Assembly (NCBI RefSeq): GCF_036373705.1 | Contig: NW_027102766.1 | Span: forward strand, 1 to 64,000 | Direction: 5' to 3' | DNA from: Amia ocellicauda | Taxonomy: Eukaryota; Chordata; Actinopteri; Amiiformes; Amiidae | Length of the DNA stretch: 64,000 nucleotides | In this document: in pieces, positions 21,872 through 33,969 of the stretch | Numbering within the stretch: position 1 is the stretch's first letter | Layout: each line of letters opens with the position of its first letter | Notes under the pieces: generated by a model | Told to the model about the DNA's origin: nothing | Seen by the model: only the letters and a program-made list of their open reading frames with translations | The model's database searches: none | Position numbers and translations under genes: made by a program

Positions 21872-23034
21872 AAGACACCAATTCCAAAGATATAAATTGT
21901 CAAATTTATTCAAAAACAAAGACTAAATGTAGCACTACACTAATTATACAAAAGGGAAAAACTAATTCAAATTCAACTCTAGATCAACAAAACAAAGACA
22001 AATCACTTCCGTGACCAAATCAAAGATCATGGGATCGCATATGATAACACACAAATTGTTAAACAAAAAAGGTTATAAACACATTGACTACAATGCCGGT
22101 TAGTAAGACGAAGGTGAGTCTCTCATTAGTATTGTTAGTCAGACATTAAATAACTACGCAGGTTAGTACTTATGTCAGGTAACTTCTCGTTATATATATA
22201 TCAGTCTCATTTACGTTTAGGTGCCGAGAAAGATCCTAACATTACTTGTTACCACAATTTCCATTAATTGATTATTATTCAATGATTAAAGATAGGCAGG
22301 GCCACCTATAATCTGGTGTCTATTAACTTGTGTCAATTTCAGACTAAACAGTTAAACAGGAATGAGAAGATATCTCTCGGCGTTGACAGATTTTATTTCT
22401 AAAATTATCAACAAAACAGTTTAATGCAACACACATTTATAATTAAGAAAACTAAATGATATTACACATTCTAGAGTTATGAATCACAGATTAACATTTC
22501 TAATTGATTTCTCAAATGTCATGAATCACAAACTCCAAACTGTTAAACTTATCTGAACTTCGTCGCAGAGAGGCCTCTCTGGCTTCGGGCTCAGATAACA
22601 GCACACGGCACGAGGTCCGTGTGGTTTGGAACAAAGGCAGTCCGGTTCGGCTTTGTCCAAGAACTTCCACTCAGTCGATGCACCTGGAAGTTAGGGTTTC
22701 GCGAATGTAGAGTCTTTTCCAAACAGATTCTCCACTGATTTGAAGGCTCCAAGGTTGTGCACAAAATCTTCTTTGTAAGCAGGGTTCCACCGTAGTTACT
22801 TGAAGACAAAGTCTTTGAGGAAAGCAGGGCCCTGTTTGTTCCAAGGGTCAAGTTTCTTAAGACTCAAATAGCTATTTAAATGACTGAACACTTTCATATT
22901 CAGTCGACAGTCAATTGTCCAGCTGTAAAACTCCACTGATCAGGTGGGCACAGGCGGGCAGCGCAGTCTGTAAAGTTCTTTATTTAATAAAGTCCTTTAA
23001 AAGAATTCTTCGTACGGCTCAATCTCCTTCTCCC
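21872..23034 (-). repeat. REP-A copy 2 (inverted)
   Basis: Reverse-complement copy of 16127-17350, with small differences spread along it. It forms a 1.2-kb inverted repeat with copy 1 across a 4.4-kb gap. The terminal 80 or so bases present in copies 1 and 3 are missing. At its other edge (CTTCTCCCAG, about 23034) it runs directly into the 3' half of a tRNA-Lys gene, marking the left border of the tRNA array. Confidence 0.85.
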
Positions 23035-23058
23035 AGGGTTCAAGTCCCTGTTCGGGCG
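23034..23058 (+). pseudogene. tRNA-Lys 3' fragment (T arm and acceptor only)
   Basis: Only the last ~25 bases of tRNA-Lys (CAGGGTTCAAGTCCCTGTTC plus GGGCG) remain. The 5' two thirds are replaced by REP-A copy 2. It is followed by the normal array spacer, so the break happened inside a tRNA gene. Confidence 0.85.
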
Positions 23059-23584
23059 CAGTGTTGAGACCTTGTTGACCGAGGGCAATGATGGTGAAAA
23101 GCCTGGACGGCCTTCCTCGGGACAATGAGATACGGAGTTGCGTCTAGGCGAGGTGTCCTGTCCTCTTTGCTTCCTTCGGCAAATATCCAGCCTTGCAAGT
23201 GTTGTCTTCCAGAGGCAAGTCAAGCCAGGAACTCTGAGAGATGTTGTTGCAGTTGACGACGTGTCACATTAGAACAGGACAACATGCATCTCTACTTGAC
23301 TTGGCACAATCTGTGAGGGTTGGGCCAACACAACCTACTCAATGTGTCCACACATTTGCTGGCGTCTTGAAATACTTGGAATGACCTGTGGCCCCATACC
23401 ATGCAGAAGTCCACAGCTATGCGTGTCAGCATGCACTGCTCCTCATCCCCAATGTGCCACTTGTAAGAACTGTGTAAAAAGCGACAGAGAACGTGATCAG
23501 CAAAGAAACACAATTCCCCTGAGAACGACAATCATCGTGCCGATCGTAATCTCAGTGCATACCTGGATGCCCAACAAGCCAAGA
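23059..23584 (+). other. Array spacer, unit 0 (tRNA-Lys to hAT)
   Basis: Spacer shared by all units (also 25374-25860, 27650-28175, 29965-30490 and, shortened, 32136-32579). No protein or RNA gene recognised. The reading frames in it are maintained only because the copies are near identical. Confidence 0.6.
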
Positions 23585-24905
23585 CAGTGGTTCCCAAGCG
23601 TTTTAATGCCACGGCACACTTTGCTGAGACCAAAAACCTTTGCGGCGCACCAACATGGAAAATAAAAAAGGATTTACTAGGTATTGTCTCACCTGAATGG
23701 CAACAGGCTGCTAAAACTTTTATCAGACGCACATTGCATGTTAAAGTATGTCAGTAAGGGAGTAATTAAAAGGGCAAATGTGTGAAGTGCAAGGAGTGGC
23801 CTTTAGTGGTTAGGTAAAAAAGTAGACCAGACACAATAAACTATTCGCAGTAAATATAAATTCACAGCAAAATAGGTTCAGTTCACAATATCCTATAACA
23901 AGCTCTATTCAACACAGTGGTTAAACATTACAAAGGGCATTACAATTGGTGAAAAACAATAGCACACGGATCAAACATGCTATCCCCGCCGTTTTATTCG
24001 ATTTGATTAGACGTTTCGCGACCGAAACGTTTTGTGTGCGGACTGAACGCACACCTGAGCCGAGCACGATCACAATACATATCCACAGTTAATCTAAGCG
24101 GTATCGTATTGTAACCGTTTCAGTTTGTTATCAACCCTTCCGGATCCAAAACCAGGAGTCAGACACCCTTTTCGGTGGACACGCTGTTGACTTCTCACAA
24201 GCACCATCCGCCTTCACAGAGGCAGCGCTAGCAGTGGAAAGAACGAAGAACTGCAGGAGAAACGCCGGGGCTATTTAGAGCCCGATTATTCATCGCAGAG
24301 GGGGGAAACCAAAGCCAAATGAGACTTAGAGGAACAGGAGACATCCAACAACAGTACACAACGGTACAATACACAATCAATACATAACAATGAACAGGCC
24401 CTTAATTCACTCTTTACAGTCCTTTCTCTTATCTCCCAGCAGCCCCTACGGAGATGGCCGCATATTAATCGAGAGGGGCGGTGCTGCCTCTCCATCTCCG
24501 TTACAGTATCAAAAAATTAAGCCTACCAAAAGGGCAAGAACAAACACATTGAATAATATTGATAAAATCGATTTCGTTCACCAGTCCAACTTAGAACAAG
24601 GACAAGCAGAGTGCAAGATGAAAAGGAATTCACCATCTGTCCCTTTAATCAATTGCCTTTCAGTACCACTGATAGCACTGCGACTCAGTGTAGGTGTGCG
24701 TTCAGTCCGGCAAACACAACATTTCAGTTATGAAACGCTTTCTACAGGTGATGTATGAATGTAACATTTTCACAAATTTGAATAAGTTTGATTTGATACA
24801 AGATTTATGAAGTTGAACCAAAAAAATTACATCATATTTTTGAGGGGATAAAAATCTCACGACACAATTGGGTAGTCCTCACGGCACACGGGTTGAAAAC
24901 CACTG
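23585..24905. mobile_element. Non-autonomous hAT element, array copy 1
   Basis: Ends read CAGTGGTTCCCAAGCGTTTT at the left and, reverse complemented, CAGTGGTTTTCAACCCGTGT at the right. Inside each end is the paired CGGCACAC phrase found in hAT/Charlie-SPIN-like elements. It is 1,321 bp with no transposase recognised. It is flanked by an 8-bp direct repeat AGCCAAGA / AGCCAAGC with one mismatch. It sits at the same place in each unit, so it inserted before amplification. Confidence 0.8.
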
Positions 24906-24975
24906 AGCCAAGCCACGGTGCTTCTTGGCTTTGCACGGCCACTGAGACTGCCAGGGGAAGGCGGTGTGGAGCTTC

Positions 24976-25064
24976 CCTTCGGTAGCTCAGTTGGTAGAGC
25001 GGAGGACTGTAGGTTTCAGGCAGCGGGCACCCTTAGGGCGCTGGTTCAATTCCGTCTCGAAGGA
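24976..25064 (+). tRNA. tRNA-Tyr (GTA), intron-containing, copy 1
   Basis: 89 bp, acceptor ends CCTTCGG / CGAAGGA, A box TAGCTCAGTTGGTAGAGC, anticodon GTA in GGACTGTAG, a short intron after the base following the anticodon, and B box GGTTCAATTCC. The overall form is the vertebrate tRNA-Tyr gene. Relative to the usual gene there is an A-C mismatch at the base of the anticodon loop (ACCC for ATCC) and one mismatch in the T stem (CCGTC for CCGGC). Both are shared by all copies. A TTTT terminator lies at 25090-25093. Confidence 0.85.
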
Positions 25065-25300
25065 AGCCGTGCTTATGGTTTGGCGTTGGTTTTGGACGAG
25101 CTCCCAAATGTCAAGCCATTGGAATTGCATGAGGACAAGCAGAAAACCCCGGCAATTCGGATTTGTTGTCGAGAACTCGCATTGCCCAAACATCTCGTAT
25201 TGCATGTGACCCTTTTCACCCTGAGCCCAGTTTTCTAAACCGGCCAGAAAGCGGTCTGGAACAATCATGAAGCCAACACATTGTGAAGCACTTCACTGAA

Positions 25301-25373
25301 GCCCGGGTAGCTCAGCCGGTAGAGCATCAGACTTTTAATCTGAGGGTCCAGGGTTCAAGTCCCTGTTCGGGCG
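25301..25373 (+). tRNA. tRNA-Lys (TTT), copy 1
   Basis: 73 bp, GCCCGGG..TTCGGGCG acceptor, A box TAGCTCAGCCGGTAGAGC, anticodon TTT in CAGACTTTTAATCTG, B box GGTTCAAGTCC. It folds as a standard vertebrate tRNA-Lys(TTT) with one G-U at acceptor position 7. No run of four T follows within 100 bp, so transcripts may have a long trailer (first TTTTT near 25520). Confidence 0.93.
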
Positions 25374-25860
25374 CAGTGTTGAGACCTTGTTGACCGAGGG
25401 CAATGATGGTGAAAAGTGTCTAGGCGAGGTGTCCTGTCCTCTTTGCTTCCTTCGGCAAATATCCAGCCTTGCAAGTGTTGTCTTCCAGAGGCAAGTCAAG
25501 CCAGGAACTCTGAGAGATGTTTTTGCAGTTGACGACGTGTCACTTTAGAACAGGACAACATGCATCTCTACTTGACTTGGCACAATCTGTGAGGGTTGGG
25601 CCAACACAACCTACTCAATGTGTCCACACATTTGCTGGCGTCTTGAAATACTTGGAATGACCTGTGGCCCCATACCATGCAGAAGTCCACAGCTATGCGT
25701 GTCAGCATGCACTGCTCCTCATCCCCAATGTGCCACTTGTAAGAACTGTGTAAAAAGCGACAGAGAACGTGATCAGCAAAGAAACACAATTCACCTGAGA
25801 ACGACAATCATCGTGCCGATCGTAATCTCAGTGCATACCTGGATGCCCAACAAGCCAAGA
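25374..25860 (+). other. Array spacer, unit 1
   Basis: As 23059-23584 but lacking the 39-bp segment (GCCTGGACGG..) that other units have after GGTGAAAA. No gene recognised. Confidence 0.6.
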
Positions 25861-27181
25861 CAGTGGTTCCCAAGCGTTTTAATGCCACGGCACACTTTGC
25901 TGAGACCAAAAACCTTTGCGGCGCACCAACATGGAAAAAAAAAAAGGATTTACTAGGTATTGTCTCACCTGAATGGCAACAGGCTGCTAAAACTATTATC
26001 ACACGCACATTGCATGTTAAAGTATGTCAGTAAGGGAGTAATTAAAAGGGCAAATGTGTGAAGTGCAAGGAGTGGCCTTTAGTGGTTAGGTAAAAAAGTA
26101 GACCAGACACAGTAAACTATTCGCAGTAAATATAAATTCACAGCAAAATAGGTTCAGTTCACAATATCCTATAACAAGCTCTATTCAACACAGTGGTTAA
26201 ACGTTACAAAGGGCATTACAATTGGTGAAAAACAATAGCACACGGATCAAACATGCTATCCCCGCCGTTTTATTCGATTTGATTAGACGTTTCGCGACCG
26301 AAACGTTTTGTGTGCGGACTGAACGCACACCTGAGCCGAGCACGATCACAATACATATCCACAGTTAATCTAAGCGGTATCGTATTGTAACAGTTTCGGT
26401 TTGTTATCAACCCTTCCGGATCCAAAACCAGGAGTCAGACACCCTTTTCGGTGGACACGCTGTTGACTTCTCACAAGCACCATCCGCCTTCACAGAGGCA
26501 GCGCTAGCAGTGGAAAGAACGAAGAACTGCAGGAGAAACGCCGGGGCTATTTAGAGCCCGATTATTCATCGCAGAGGGGGGAAACCAAAGCCAAATGAGA
26601 CTTAGAGGAACAGGAGACATCCAACAACAGTACACAACGGTATAGTACACAATCAATACATAACAATGAACAGGCCCTTAATTCACTCTTTACAGTCCTT
26701 TCTCTTATCTCCCAGCAGCCCCTACGGAGATGGCCGCATATTAATCGAGAGGGGCGGTGCTGCCTCTCCATCTCCGTTACAGTATCAAAAAATTAAGCCT
26801 ACCAAAAGGGCAAGAACAAACACATTGAATAATATTGATAAAATCGATTTCGTTCACCAGTCCAACTTAGAACAAGGACAAGCAGAGTGCAAGATGAAAA
26901 GGAATTCACCATCTGTCCCTTTAATCAATTGCCTTTCAGTACCACTGATAGCACTGCGACTCAGTGTAGGTGTGCGTTCAGTCCGGCAAACACAACATTT
27001 CAGTTATGAAACGCTTTCTACAGGTGATGTATGAATGTAACATTTTCACAAATTTGAATAAGTTTGATTTGATACAAGATTTATGAAGTTGACCCAAAAA
27101 AATGACATCATATTTTTGAGGGGATAAAAATCTCACGACACAATTGGGTAGTCCTCACGGCACACGGGTTGAAAACCACTG
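25861..27181. mobile_element. Non-autonomous hAT element, array copy 2
   Basis: 1,321 bp, same ends and flanking octamers (AGCCAAGA / AGCCAAGC) as copy 1. Differs by scattered point changes. Confidence 0.8.
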
Positions 27182-27251
27182 AGCCAAGCCACGGTGCTTC
27201 TTGGCTTTGCACGGCCACTGAGACTGCCAGGGGAAGGCGGTGTGGAGCTTC

Positions 27252-27340
27252 CCTTCGGTAGCTCAGTTGGTAGAGCGGAGGACTGTAGGTTTCAGGCAGC
27301 GGGCACCCTTAGGGCGCTGGTTCAATTCCGTCTCGAAGGA
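27252..27340 (+). tRNA. tRNA-Tyr (GTA), intron-containing, copy 2
   Basis: Identical to copy 1, including intron and the two stem mismatches. Confidence 0.85.
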
Positions 27341-27576
27341 AGCCGTGCTTATGGTTTGGCGTTGGTTTTGGACGAGCTCCCAAATGTCAAGCCATTGGAA
27401 TTGCATGAGGACAAGCAGAAAACCCCGGCAATTCGGATTTGTTGTCGAGAACTCGCATTGCCCAAACATCTCGTATTGCATGTGACCCTTTTCACCCTGA
27501 GCCCAGTTTTCTAAACCGGCCAGAAAGCGGTCTGGAACAATCATGAAGCCAACACATTGTGAAGCACTTCACTGAA

Positions 27577-27649
27577 GCCCGGGTAGCTCAGCTGGTAGAG
27601 CATCAGACTTTTAATCTGAGGGTCCAGGGTTCAAGTCCCTGTTCGGGCG
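27577..27649 (+). tRNA. tRNA-Lys (TTT), copy 2
   Basis: As copy 1 except D-arm CAGCTGG instead of CAGCCGG. All other positions are the same. Confidence 0.93.
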
Positions 27650-28175
27650 CAGTGTTGAGACCTTGTTGACCGAGGGCCATGATGGTGAAAAGCCTGGACG
27701 GCCTTCCTCGGGACAATGAGATACGCAGTTGCGTCTAGGCGAGGTGTCCTGTCCTCTTTGCTTCCTTCGGCAAATATCCAGCCTTGCAAGTGTTGTCTTC
27801 CAGAGGCAAGTCAAGCCAGGAACTCTGAGAGATGTTTTTGCTGTTGACGACGTGTCACTTTAGAACAGGACAACATGCATCTCTACTTGACTTGGCACAA
27901 TCTGTGAGGGTTGGGCCAACACAACCTACTCAATGTGTCCACACATTTGCTGGCGTCTTGAAATACTTGGAATGACCTGTGGCCCCATACCATGCAGAAG
28001 TCCACAGCTATGCGTGTCAGCATGCACTGCTCCTCATCCCCAATGTGCCACTTGTAAGAACTGTGTAAAAAGCGACAGAGAACGTGATCAGCAAAGAAAC
28101 ACAATTCCCCTGAGAACGACAATCATCGTGCCGATCGTAATCTCAGTGCATACCTGGATGCCCAACAAGCCAGGA

Positions 28176-29496
28176 CAGTGGTTCCCAAGCGTTTTAATGC
28201 CACGGCACACTTTGCTGAGACCAAAAACCTTTGCGGCGCACCAACATGGAAAAAAAAAAAGGATTTACTAGGTATTGTCTCACCTGAATGGCAACAGGCT
28301 GCTAAAACTATTATCACACGCACATTGCATGTTAAAGTATGTCAGTAAGGGAGTAATTAAAAGGGCAAATGTGTGAAGTGCAAGGAGTGGCCTTTAGTGG
28401 TTAGGTAAAAAAGTAGACCAGACACAGTAAACTATTCGCAGTAAATATAAATTCACAGCAAAATAGGTTCAGTTCACAATATCCTATAACAAGCTCTATT
28501 CAACACAGTGGTTAAACGTTACAAAGGGCATTACAATTGGTGAAAAACAATAGTACACGGATCAAACATGCTATCCCCGCCGTTTTATTCGATTTGATTA
28601 GACGTTTCGCGACCGAAACGTTTTGTGTGCGGACTGAACGCACACCTGAGCCGAGCACGATCACAATACATATCCACAGTTAATCTAAGCGGTATCGTAT
28701 TGTAACAGTTTCGGTTTGTTATCAACCCTTCCGGATCCAAAACCAGGAGTCAGACACCCTTTTCGGTGGACACGCTGTTGACTTCTCACAAGCACCATCC
28801 GCCTTCACAGAGGCAGCGCTAGCAGTGGAAAGAACGAAGAACTGCAGGAGAAACGCCGGGGCTATTTAGAGCCCGATTATTCATCGCAGAGGGGGGAAAC
28901 CAAAGCCAAATGAGACTTAGAGGAACAGGAGACATCCAACAACAGTACACAACGGTATAGTACACAATCAATACATAACAATGAACAGGCCCTTAATTCA
29001 CTCTTTACAGTCCTTTCTCTTATCTCCCAGCAGCCCCTACGGAGATGGCCGCATATTAATCGAGAGGGGCGGTGCTGCCTCTCCATCTCCGTTACAGTAT
29101 CAAAAAATTAAGCCTACCAAAAGGGCAAGAACAAACACATTGAATAATATTGATAAAATCGATTTCGTTCACCAGTCCAACTTAGAACAAGGACAAGCAG
29201 AGTGCAAGATGAAAAGGAATTCACCATCTGTCCCTTTAATCAATTGCCTTTCAGTACCACTGATAGCACTGCGACTCAGTGTAGGTGTGCGTTCAGTCCG
29301 GCAAACACAACATTTCAGTTATGAAACGCTTTCTACAGGTGATGTATGAATGTAACATTTTCACAAATTTGAATAAGTTTGATTTGATACAAGATTTATG
29401 AAGTTGACCCAAAAAAATGACATCATATTTTTGAGGGGATAAAAATCTCACGACACAATTGGGTAGTCCTCACGGCACACGGGTTGAAAACCACTG
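28176..29496. mobile_element. Non-autonomous hAT element, array copy 3
   Basis: 1,321 bp. The left flanking octamer is AGCCAGGA here, the right AGCCAAGC. Confidence 0.8.
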
Positions 29497-29566
29497 AGCC
29501 AAGCCACGGTGCTTCTTGGCTTTGCACGGCCACTGAGACTGCCAGGGGAAGGCGGTGTGGAGCTTC

Positions 29567-29655
29567 CCTTCGGTAGCTCAGTTGGTAGAGCGGAGGACTG
29601 TAGGTTTCAGGCAGCGGGCACCCTTAGGGCGCTGGTTCAATTCCGTCTCGAAGGA
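29567..29655 (+). tRNA. tRNA-Tyr (GTA), intron-containing, copy 3
   Basis: Identical to copies 1 and 2. Confidence 0.85.
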
Positions 29656-29891
29656 AGCCGTGCTTATGGTTTGGCGTTGGTTTTGGACGAGCTCCCAAAT
29701 GTCAAGCCATTGGAATTGCATGAGGACAAGCAGAAAACCCCGGCAATTCGGATTTGTTGTCGAGAACTCGCATTGCCCAAACATCTCGTATTGCATGTGA
29801 CCCTTTTCACCCTGAGCCCAGTTTTCTAAACCGGCCAGAAAGCGGTCTGGAACAATCATGAAGCCAACACATTGTGAAGCACTTCACTGAA

Positions 29892-29964
29892 GCCCGGGTA
29901 GCTCAGCTGGTAGAGCATCAGACTTTTAATCTGAGGGTCCAGGGTTCAAGTCCCTGTTCGGGCG
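29892..29964 (+). tRNA. tRNA-Lys (TTT), copy 3
   Basis: Identical to copy 2 (D-arm CAGCTGG). Confidence 0.93.
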
Positions 29965-30490
29965 CAGTGTTGAGACCTTGTTGACCGAGGGCAATGATGG
30001 TGAAAAGCCTGGACGGCCTTCCTCGGGACAATGAGATACGCAGTTGCGTCTAGGCGAGGTGTCCTGTCCTCTTTGCTTCCTTTGGCAAATATCCAGCCTT
30101 GCAAGTGTTGTCTTCCAGAGGCAAGTCAAGCCAGGAACTCTGAGAGATGTTTTTGCAGTTGACGACGTGTCACTTTAGAACAGGACAACATGCATCTCTA
30201 CTTGACTTGGCACAATCTGTGAGGGTTGGGCCAACACAACCTACTCAATGTGTCCACACATTTGCTGGCGTCTTGAAATACTTGGAATGACCTGTGGCCC
30301 CATACCATGCAGAAGTCCACAGCTATGCGTGTCAGCATGCACTGCTCCTCATCCCCAATGTGCCACTTGTAAGAACTGTGTAAAAAGCGACAGAGAACGT
30401 GATCAGCAAAGAAACACAATTCCCCTGAGAACGACAATCATCGTGCCGATCGTAATCTCAGTGCATACCTGGATGCCCAACAAGCCAAGA

Positions 30491-31869
30491 CAGTGGTTCC
30501 CAAGCGTTTTAATGCCATGGCACACTTTGCTGAGACCAAAAACCTTTGCGGCGCACCAACATGGAAAAAAAAAAAGGATTTACTAGGTATTGTCTCACCT
30601 GAATGGCAACAGGCTGCTAAAACTATTATCACACGCACATTGCATGTTAAAGTATGTCAGTAAGGGAGTAATTAAAAGGGCAAATGTGTGAAGTGCAAGG
30701 AGTGGCCTTTAGTGGTTAGGTAAAAAAGTAGACAGACAAACTAAATAATTACTTGATGCAAATCATTTATTTAGTGCAGACAGACCAAGACCAGACACAA
30801 TAAACTTTTCGCAGTAAATATAAATTCACAGCAAAATAGGTTCAGTTCACAATATCCTATAACAAGCTCTATTCAACACAGTGGTTAAACGTTACAAAGG
30901 GCATTACAATTGTTGAAAAACAATAGCACACGGATCAAACATGCTATCCCCGCCGTTTTATTCGATTTGATTAGACGTTTCGCGACCAAAACGTTTTGTG
31001 TGCGGACTGAACGCACACCTGAGCCGAGCACGATCACAATACATATCCACAGTTAATCTAAGCGGTTTCGTATTTTAACCGTTTCGGTTTGTTATCAACC
31101 CTTCCGGATCCAAAACCAGGAGTCAGACACCCTTTTCGGTGGACACGCTGTTGACTTCTCACAAGCACCATCCGCCTTCACAGAGGCAGCGCTAGCAGTG
31201 GAAAGAACGAAGAACTGCAGGAGAAATGCCGGGGCTATTTAGAGCCCGTTTATTCATCGCAGAGGGGGGAAACCAAAGCCAAATGAGACTTAGAGGAACA
31301 GGAGACATCCAACAACAGTACACAACGGTACAGTACACAATCAATACATAACAATGAACAGGCCCTTAATTCACTCTTTACAGTCCTTTCTCTTATCTCC
31401 CAGCAGCCCTTACGGAGATGGCCGCATATTAATCGAGAGGGGCAGTGCTGCCTCTACATCTCCGTTACAGTATCAAAAAATTAAGCCTACCAAAAGGGCA
31501 AGAACAAACACATTGAATAATATTGATAAAATCGATTTCGTTCACCAGTCCAACTTAGAACAAGGACAAGCAGAGTGCAAGATGAAAAGGAATTCACCAT
31601 CTGTCCATTTAATCAATTGCCTTTCAGTACCACTGATAGCACTGCGACTCAGTGTAGGTGTGCGTTCAGTCCGGCAAACACAACATTTCAGTTATGAAAC
31701 GCTTTCTACAGGTGATGTATGAATGTAACATTTTCACAAATTTGAATAAGTTTGATTTGATACAAGATTTATGAAGTTGACCCAAAAAAATGACATCATA
31801 TTTTTGAGGGGATAAAAATCTCACGACATAATTGGGTAATCCTCACGGCACACGGGTTGAAAACCACTG
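30491..31869. mobile_element. Non-autonomous hAT element, array copy 4 (longest)
   Basis: 1,379 bp. It contains a 58-bp segment at 30733-30790 (near AATAATTACTTGATGC) missing from the other four copies. Short direct phrases around it (GTAGAC, CCAGAC) fit a microhomology deletion in the ancestor of the others. It is also the most divergent copy in point changes. Confidence 0.8.
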
Positions 31870-31939
31870 AGCCAAGCCACGGTGCTTCTTGGCTTTGCAC
31901 GGCCACTGAGACTGCCAGGGGAAGGCGGTGAGGAGCTTC

Positions 31940-32028
31940 CCTTTGGTAGCTCAGTTGGTAGAGCGGAGGACTGTAGGTTTCAGGCAGCGGGCACCTTTAG
32001 GTCGCTGGTTCAATTCCGTCTCGAAGGA
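31940..32028 (+). tRNA. tRNA-Tyr (GTA), intron-containing, copy 4 (divergent)
   Basis: Differs from the others at the acceptor (CCTTTGG, a G-U pair), at the anticodon 3' stem (CCTTT) and in the variable region (AGGTCG, closer to the usual vertebrate sequence). The anticodon is unchanged. It keeps the T-stem mismatch. Confidence 0.75.
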
Positions 32029-32579
32029 AGCCGTGCTTATGGTTTGGTGTCGGTTTTGGACGAGCTCCCAAATGTCAAGCCATTGGAATTGCATGAGGAC
32101 AAGGAAAAAACCCCTGCAATTCGGATTTGTTGTCACCTCTAGGCGAGGTGTCCTGTCCTCTTTGCTTCCTTCGGCAAATATCCAGCCTTGCAAGTGTTGT
32201 CTTCCAGAGGCAAGTCAAGCCAGGAACTCTGAGAGATGTTTTTGCTGTTGACGACGTGTCACTTTAGAACAGGACAACATGCATCTCTACTTGACTTGGC
32301 ACAATCTGTGAGGGTTGGGCCAACACAACCTACTCAATGTGTCCACACATTTGCTGGCGTCTTGAAATGCTTGGAATGACCTGTGGCCCCATACCATGCA
32401 GAAGTCCACAGCTATGCGTGTCAGCATGCACTGCTCCTCATCCCCAATGTGCCACTTGTAAGAACTGTGTAAAAAGCGACAGAGAACGTGATCAGCAAAG
32501 AAACACAATTCCCCTGAGAACGACAATCATCGTGCCGATCGTAATCTCAGTGCATACCTGGATGCCCAACAAGCCAAGA
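32029..32579 (+). other. Array spacer of unit 4, tRNA-Lys deleted
   Basis: After TTGTTGTC (about 32134) the sequence jumps to CTAGGCGAGGTGTCC. About 300 bp, including the whole tRNA-Lys, is missing relative to other units. The rest is normal spacer. Confidence 0.85.
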
Positions 32580-33899
32580 CAGTGGTTCCCAAGCGTTTTA
32601 ATGCCACGGCACACTTTGCTGAGACCAAAAACCTTTGCGGCGCACCAACATGGAAAAAAAAAAGGATTTACTAGGTATTGTCTCACCTGAATGGCAACAG
32701 GCTGCTAAAACTATTATCACACGCACATTGCATGTTAAAGTATGTCAGTAAGGGAGTAATTAAAAGGGCAAATGTGTGAAGTGCAAGGAGTGGCCTTTAG
32801 TGGTTAGGTAAAAAAGTAGACCAGACACAATAAACTATTCGCAGTAAATATAAATTCACAGCAAAATAGGTTCAGTTCACAATATCCTATAACAAGCTCT
32901 ATTCAACACAGTGGTTAAACGTTACAAAGGGCATTACAATTGGTGAAAAACAATAGCACACGGATCAAACATGCTATCCCCGCCGTTTTATTCGATTTGA
33001 TTAGACGTTTCGCGACCGAAACGTTTTGTGTGCGGACTGAACGCACACCTGAGCCGAGCACGATCACAATACATATCCACAGTTAATCTAAGCGGTATCG
33101 TATTGTAACCGTTTCGGTTTGTTATCAACCCTTCCGGATCCAAAACCAGGAGTCAGACACCCTTTTCGGTGGACACGCTGTTGACTTCTCACAAGCACCA
33201 TCCGCCTTCACAGAGGCAGCGCTAGCAGTGGAAAGAACGAAGAACTGCAGGAGAAACGCCGGGGCTATTTAGAGCCCGATTATTCATCGCAGAGGGGGGA
33301 AACCAAAGCCAAATGAGACTTAGAGGAACAGGAGACATCCAACAACAGTACACAACGGTACAGTACACAATCAATACATAACAATGAACAGGCCCTTAAT
33401 TCACTCTTTACAGTCCTTTCTCTTATCTCCCAGCAGCCCCTACGGAGATGGCCGCATATTAATCGAGAGGGGCGGTGCTGCCTCTCCATCTCCGTTACAG
33501 TATCAAAAAATTAAGCCTACCAAAAGGGCAAGAACAAACACATTGAATAATATTGATAAAATCGATTTCGTTCACCAGTCCAACTTAGAACAAGGACAAG
33601 CAGAGTGCAAGATGAAAAGGAATTCACCATCTGTCCCTTTAATCAATTGCCTTTCAGTACCACTGATAGCACTGCGACTCAGTGTAGGTGTGCGTTCAGT
33701 CCGGCAAACACAACATTTCAGTTATGAAACGCTTTCTACAGGTGATGTATGAATGTAACATTTTCACAAATTTGAATAAGTTTGATTTGATACAAGATTT
33801 ATGAAGTTGACCCAAAAAAATGACATCATATTTTTGAGGGGATAAAAATCTCACGACACAATTGGGTAGTCCTCACGGCACACGGGTTGAAAACCACTG
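32580..33899. mobile_element. Non-autonomous hAT element, array copy 5
   Basis: 1,320 bp, same ends and flanks as copies 1 and 2, with one A fewer in the internal A run. Confidence 0.8.
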
Positions 33900-33969
33900 A
33901 GCCAAGCCACGGTGCTTCTTGGCTTGGCACGGCCACTGAGACTGCCAGGGGAAGGCGTTGAGGAGCTTC

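Noticed and set aside
27611-27814. Minus-strand frames ending in RPNRDLNPG..
   Set aside because: These are antisense readings of the tRNA-Lys gene and spacer, a well-known false protein signature. They recur only because the units are copies.
24390-33752. Repeated 122-, 106- and 79-codon frames in every array unit
   Set aside because: Their conservation follows from near-identity of the repeat units. They overlap tRNA genes and hAT sequence and show no domain.
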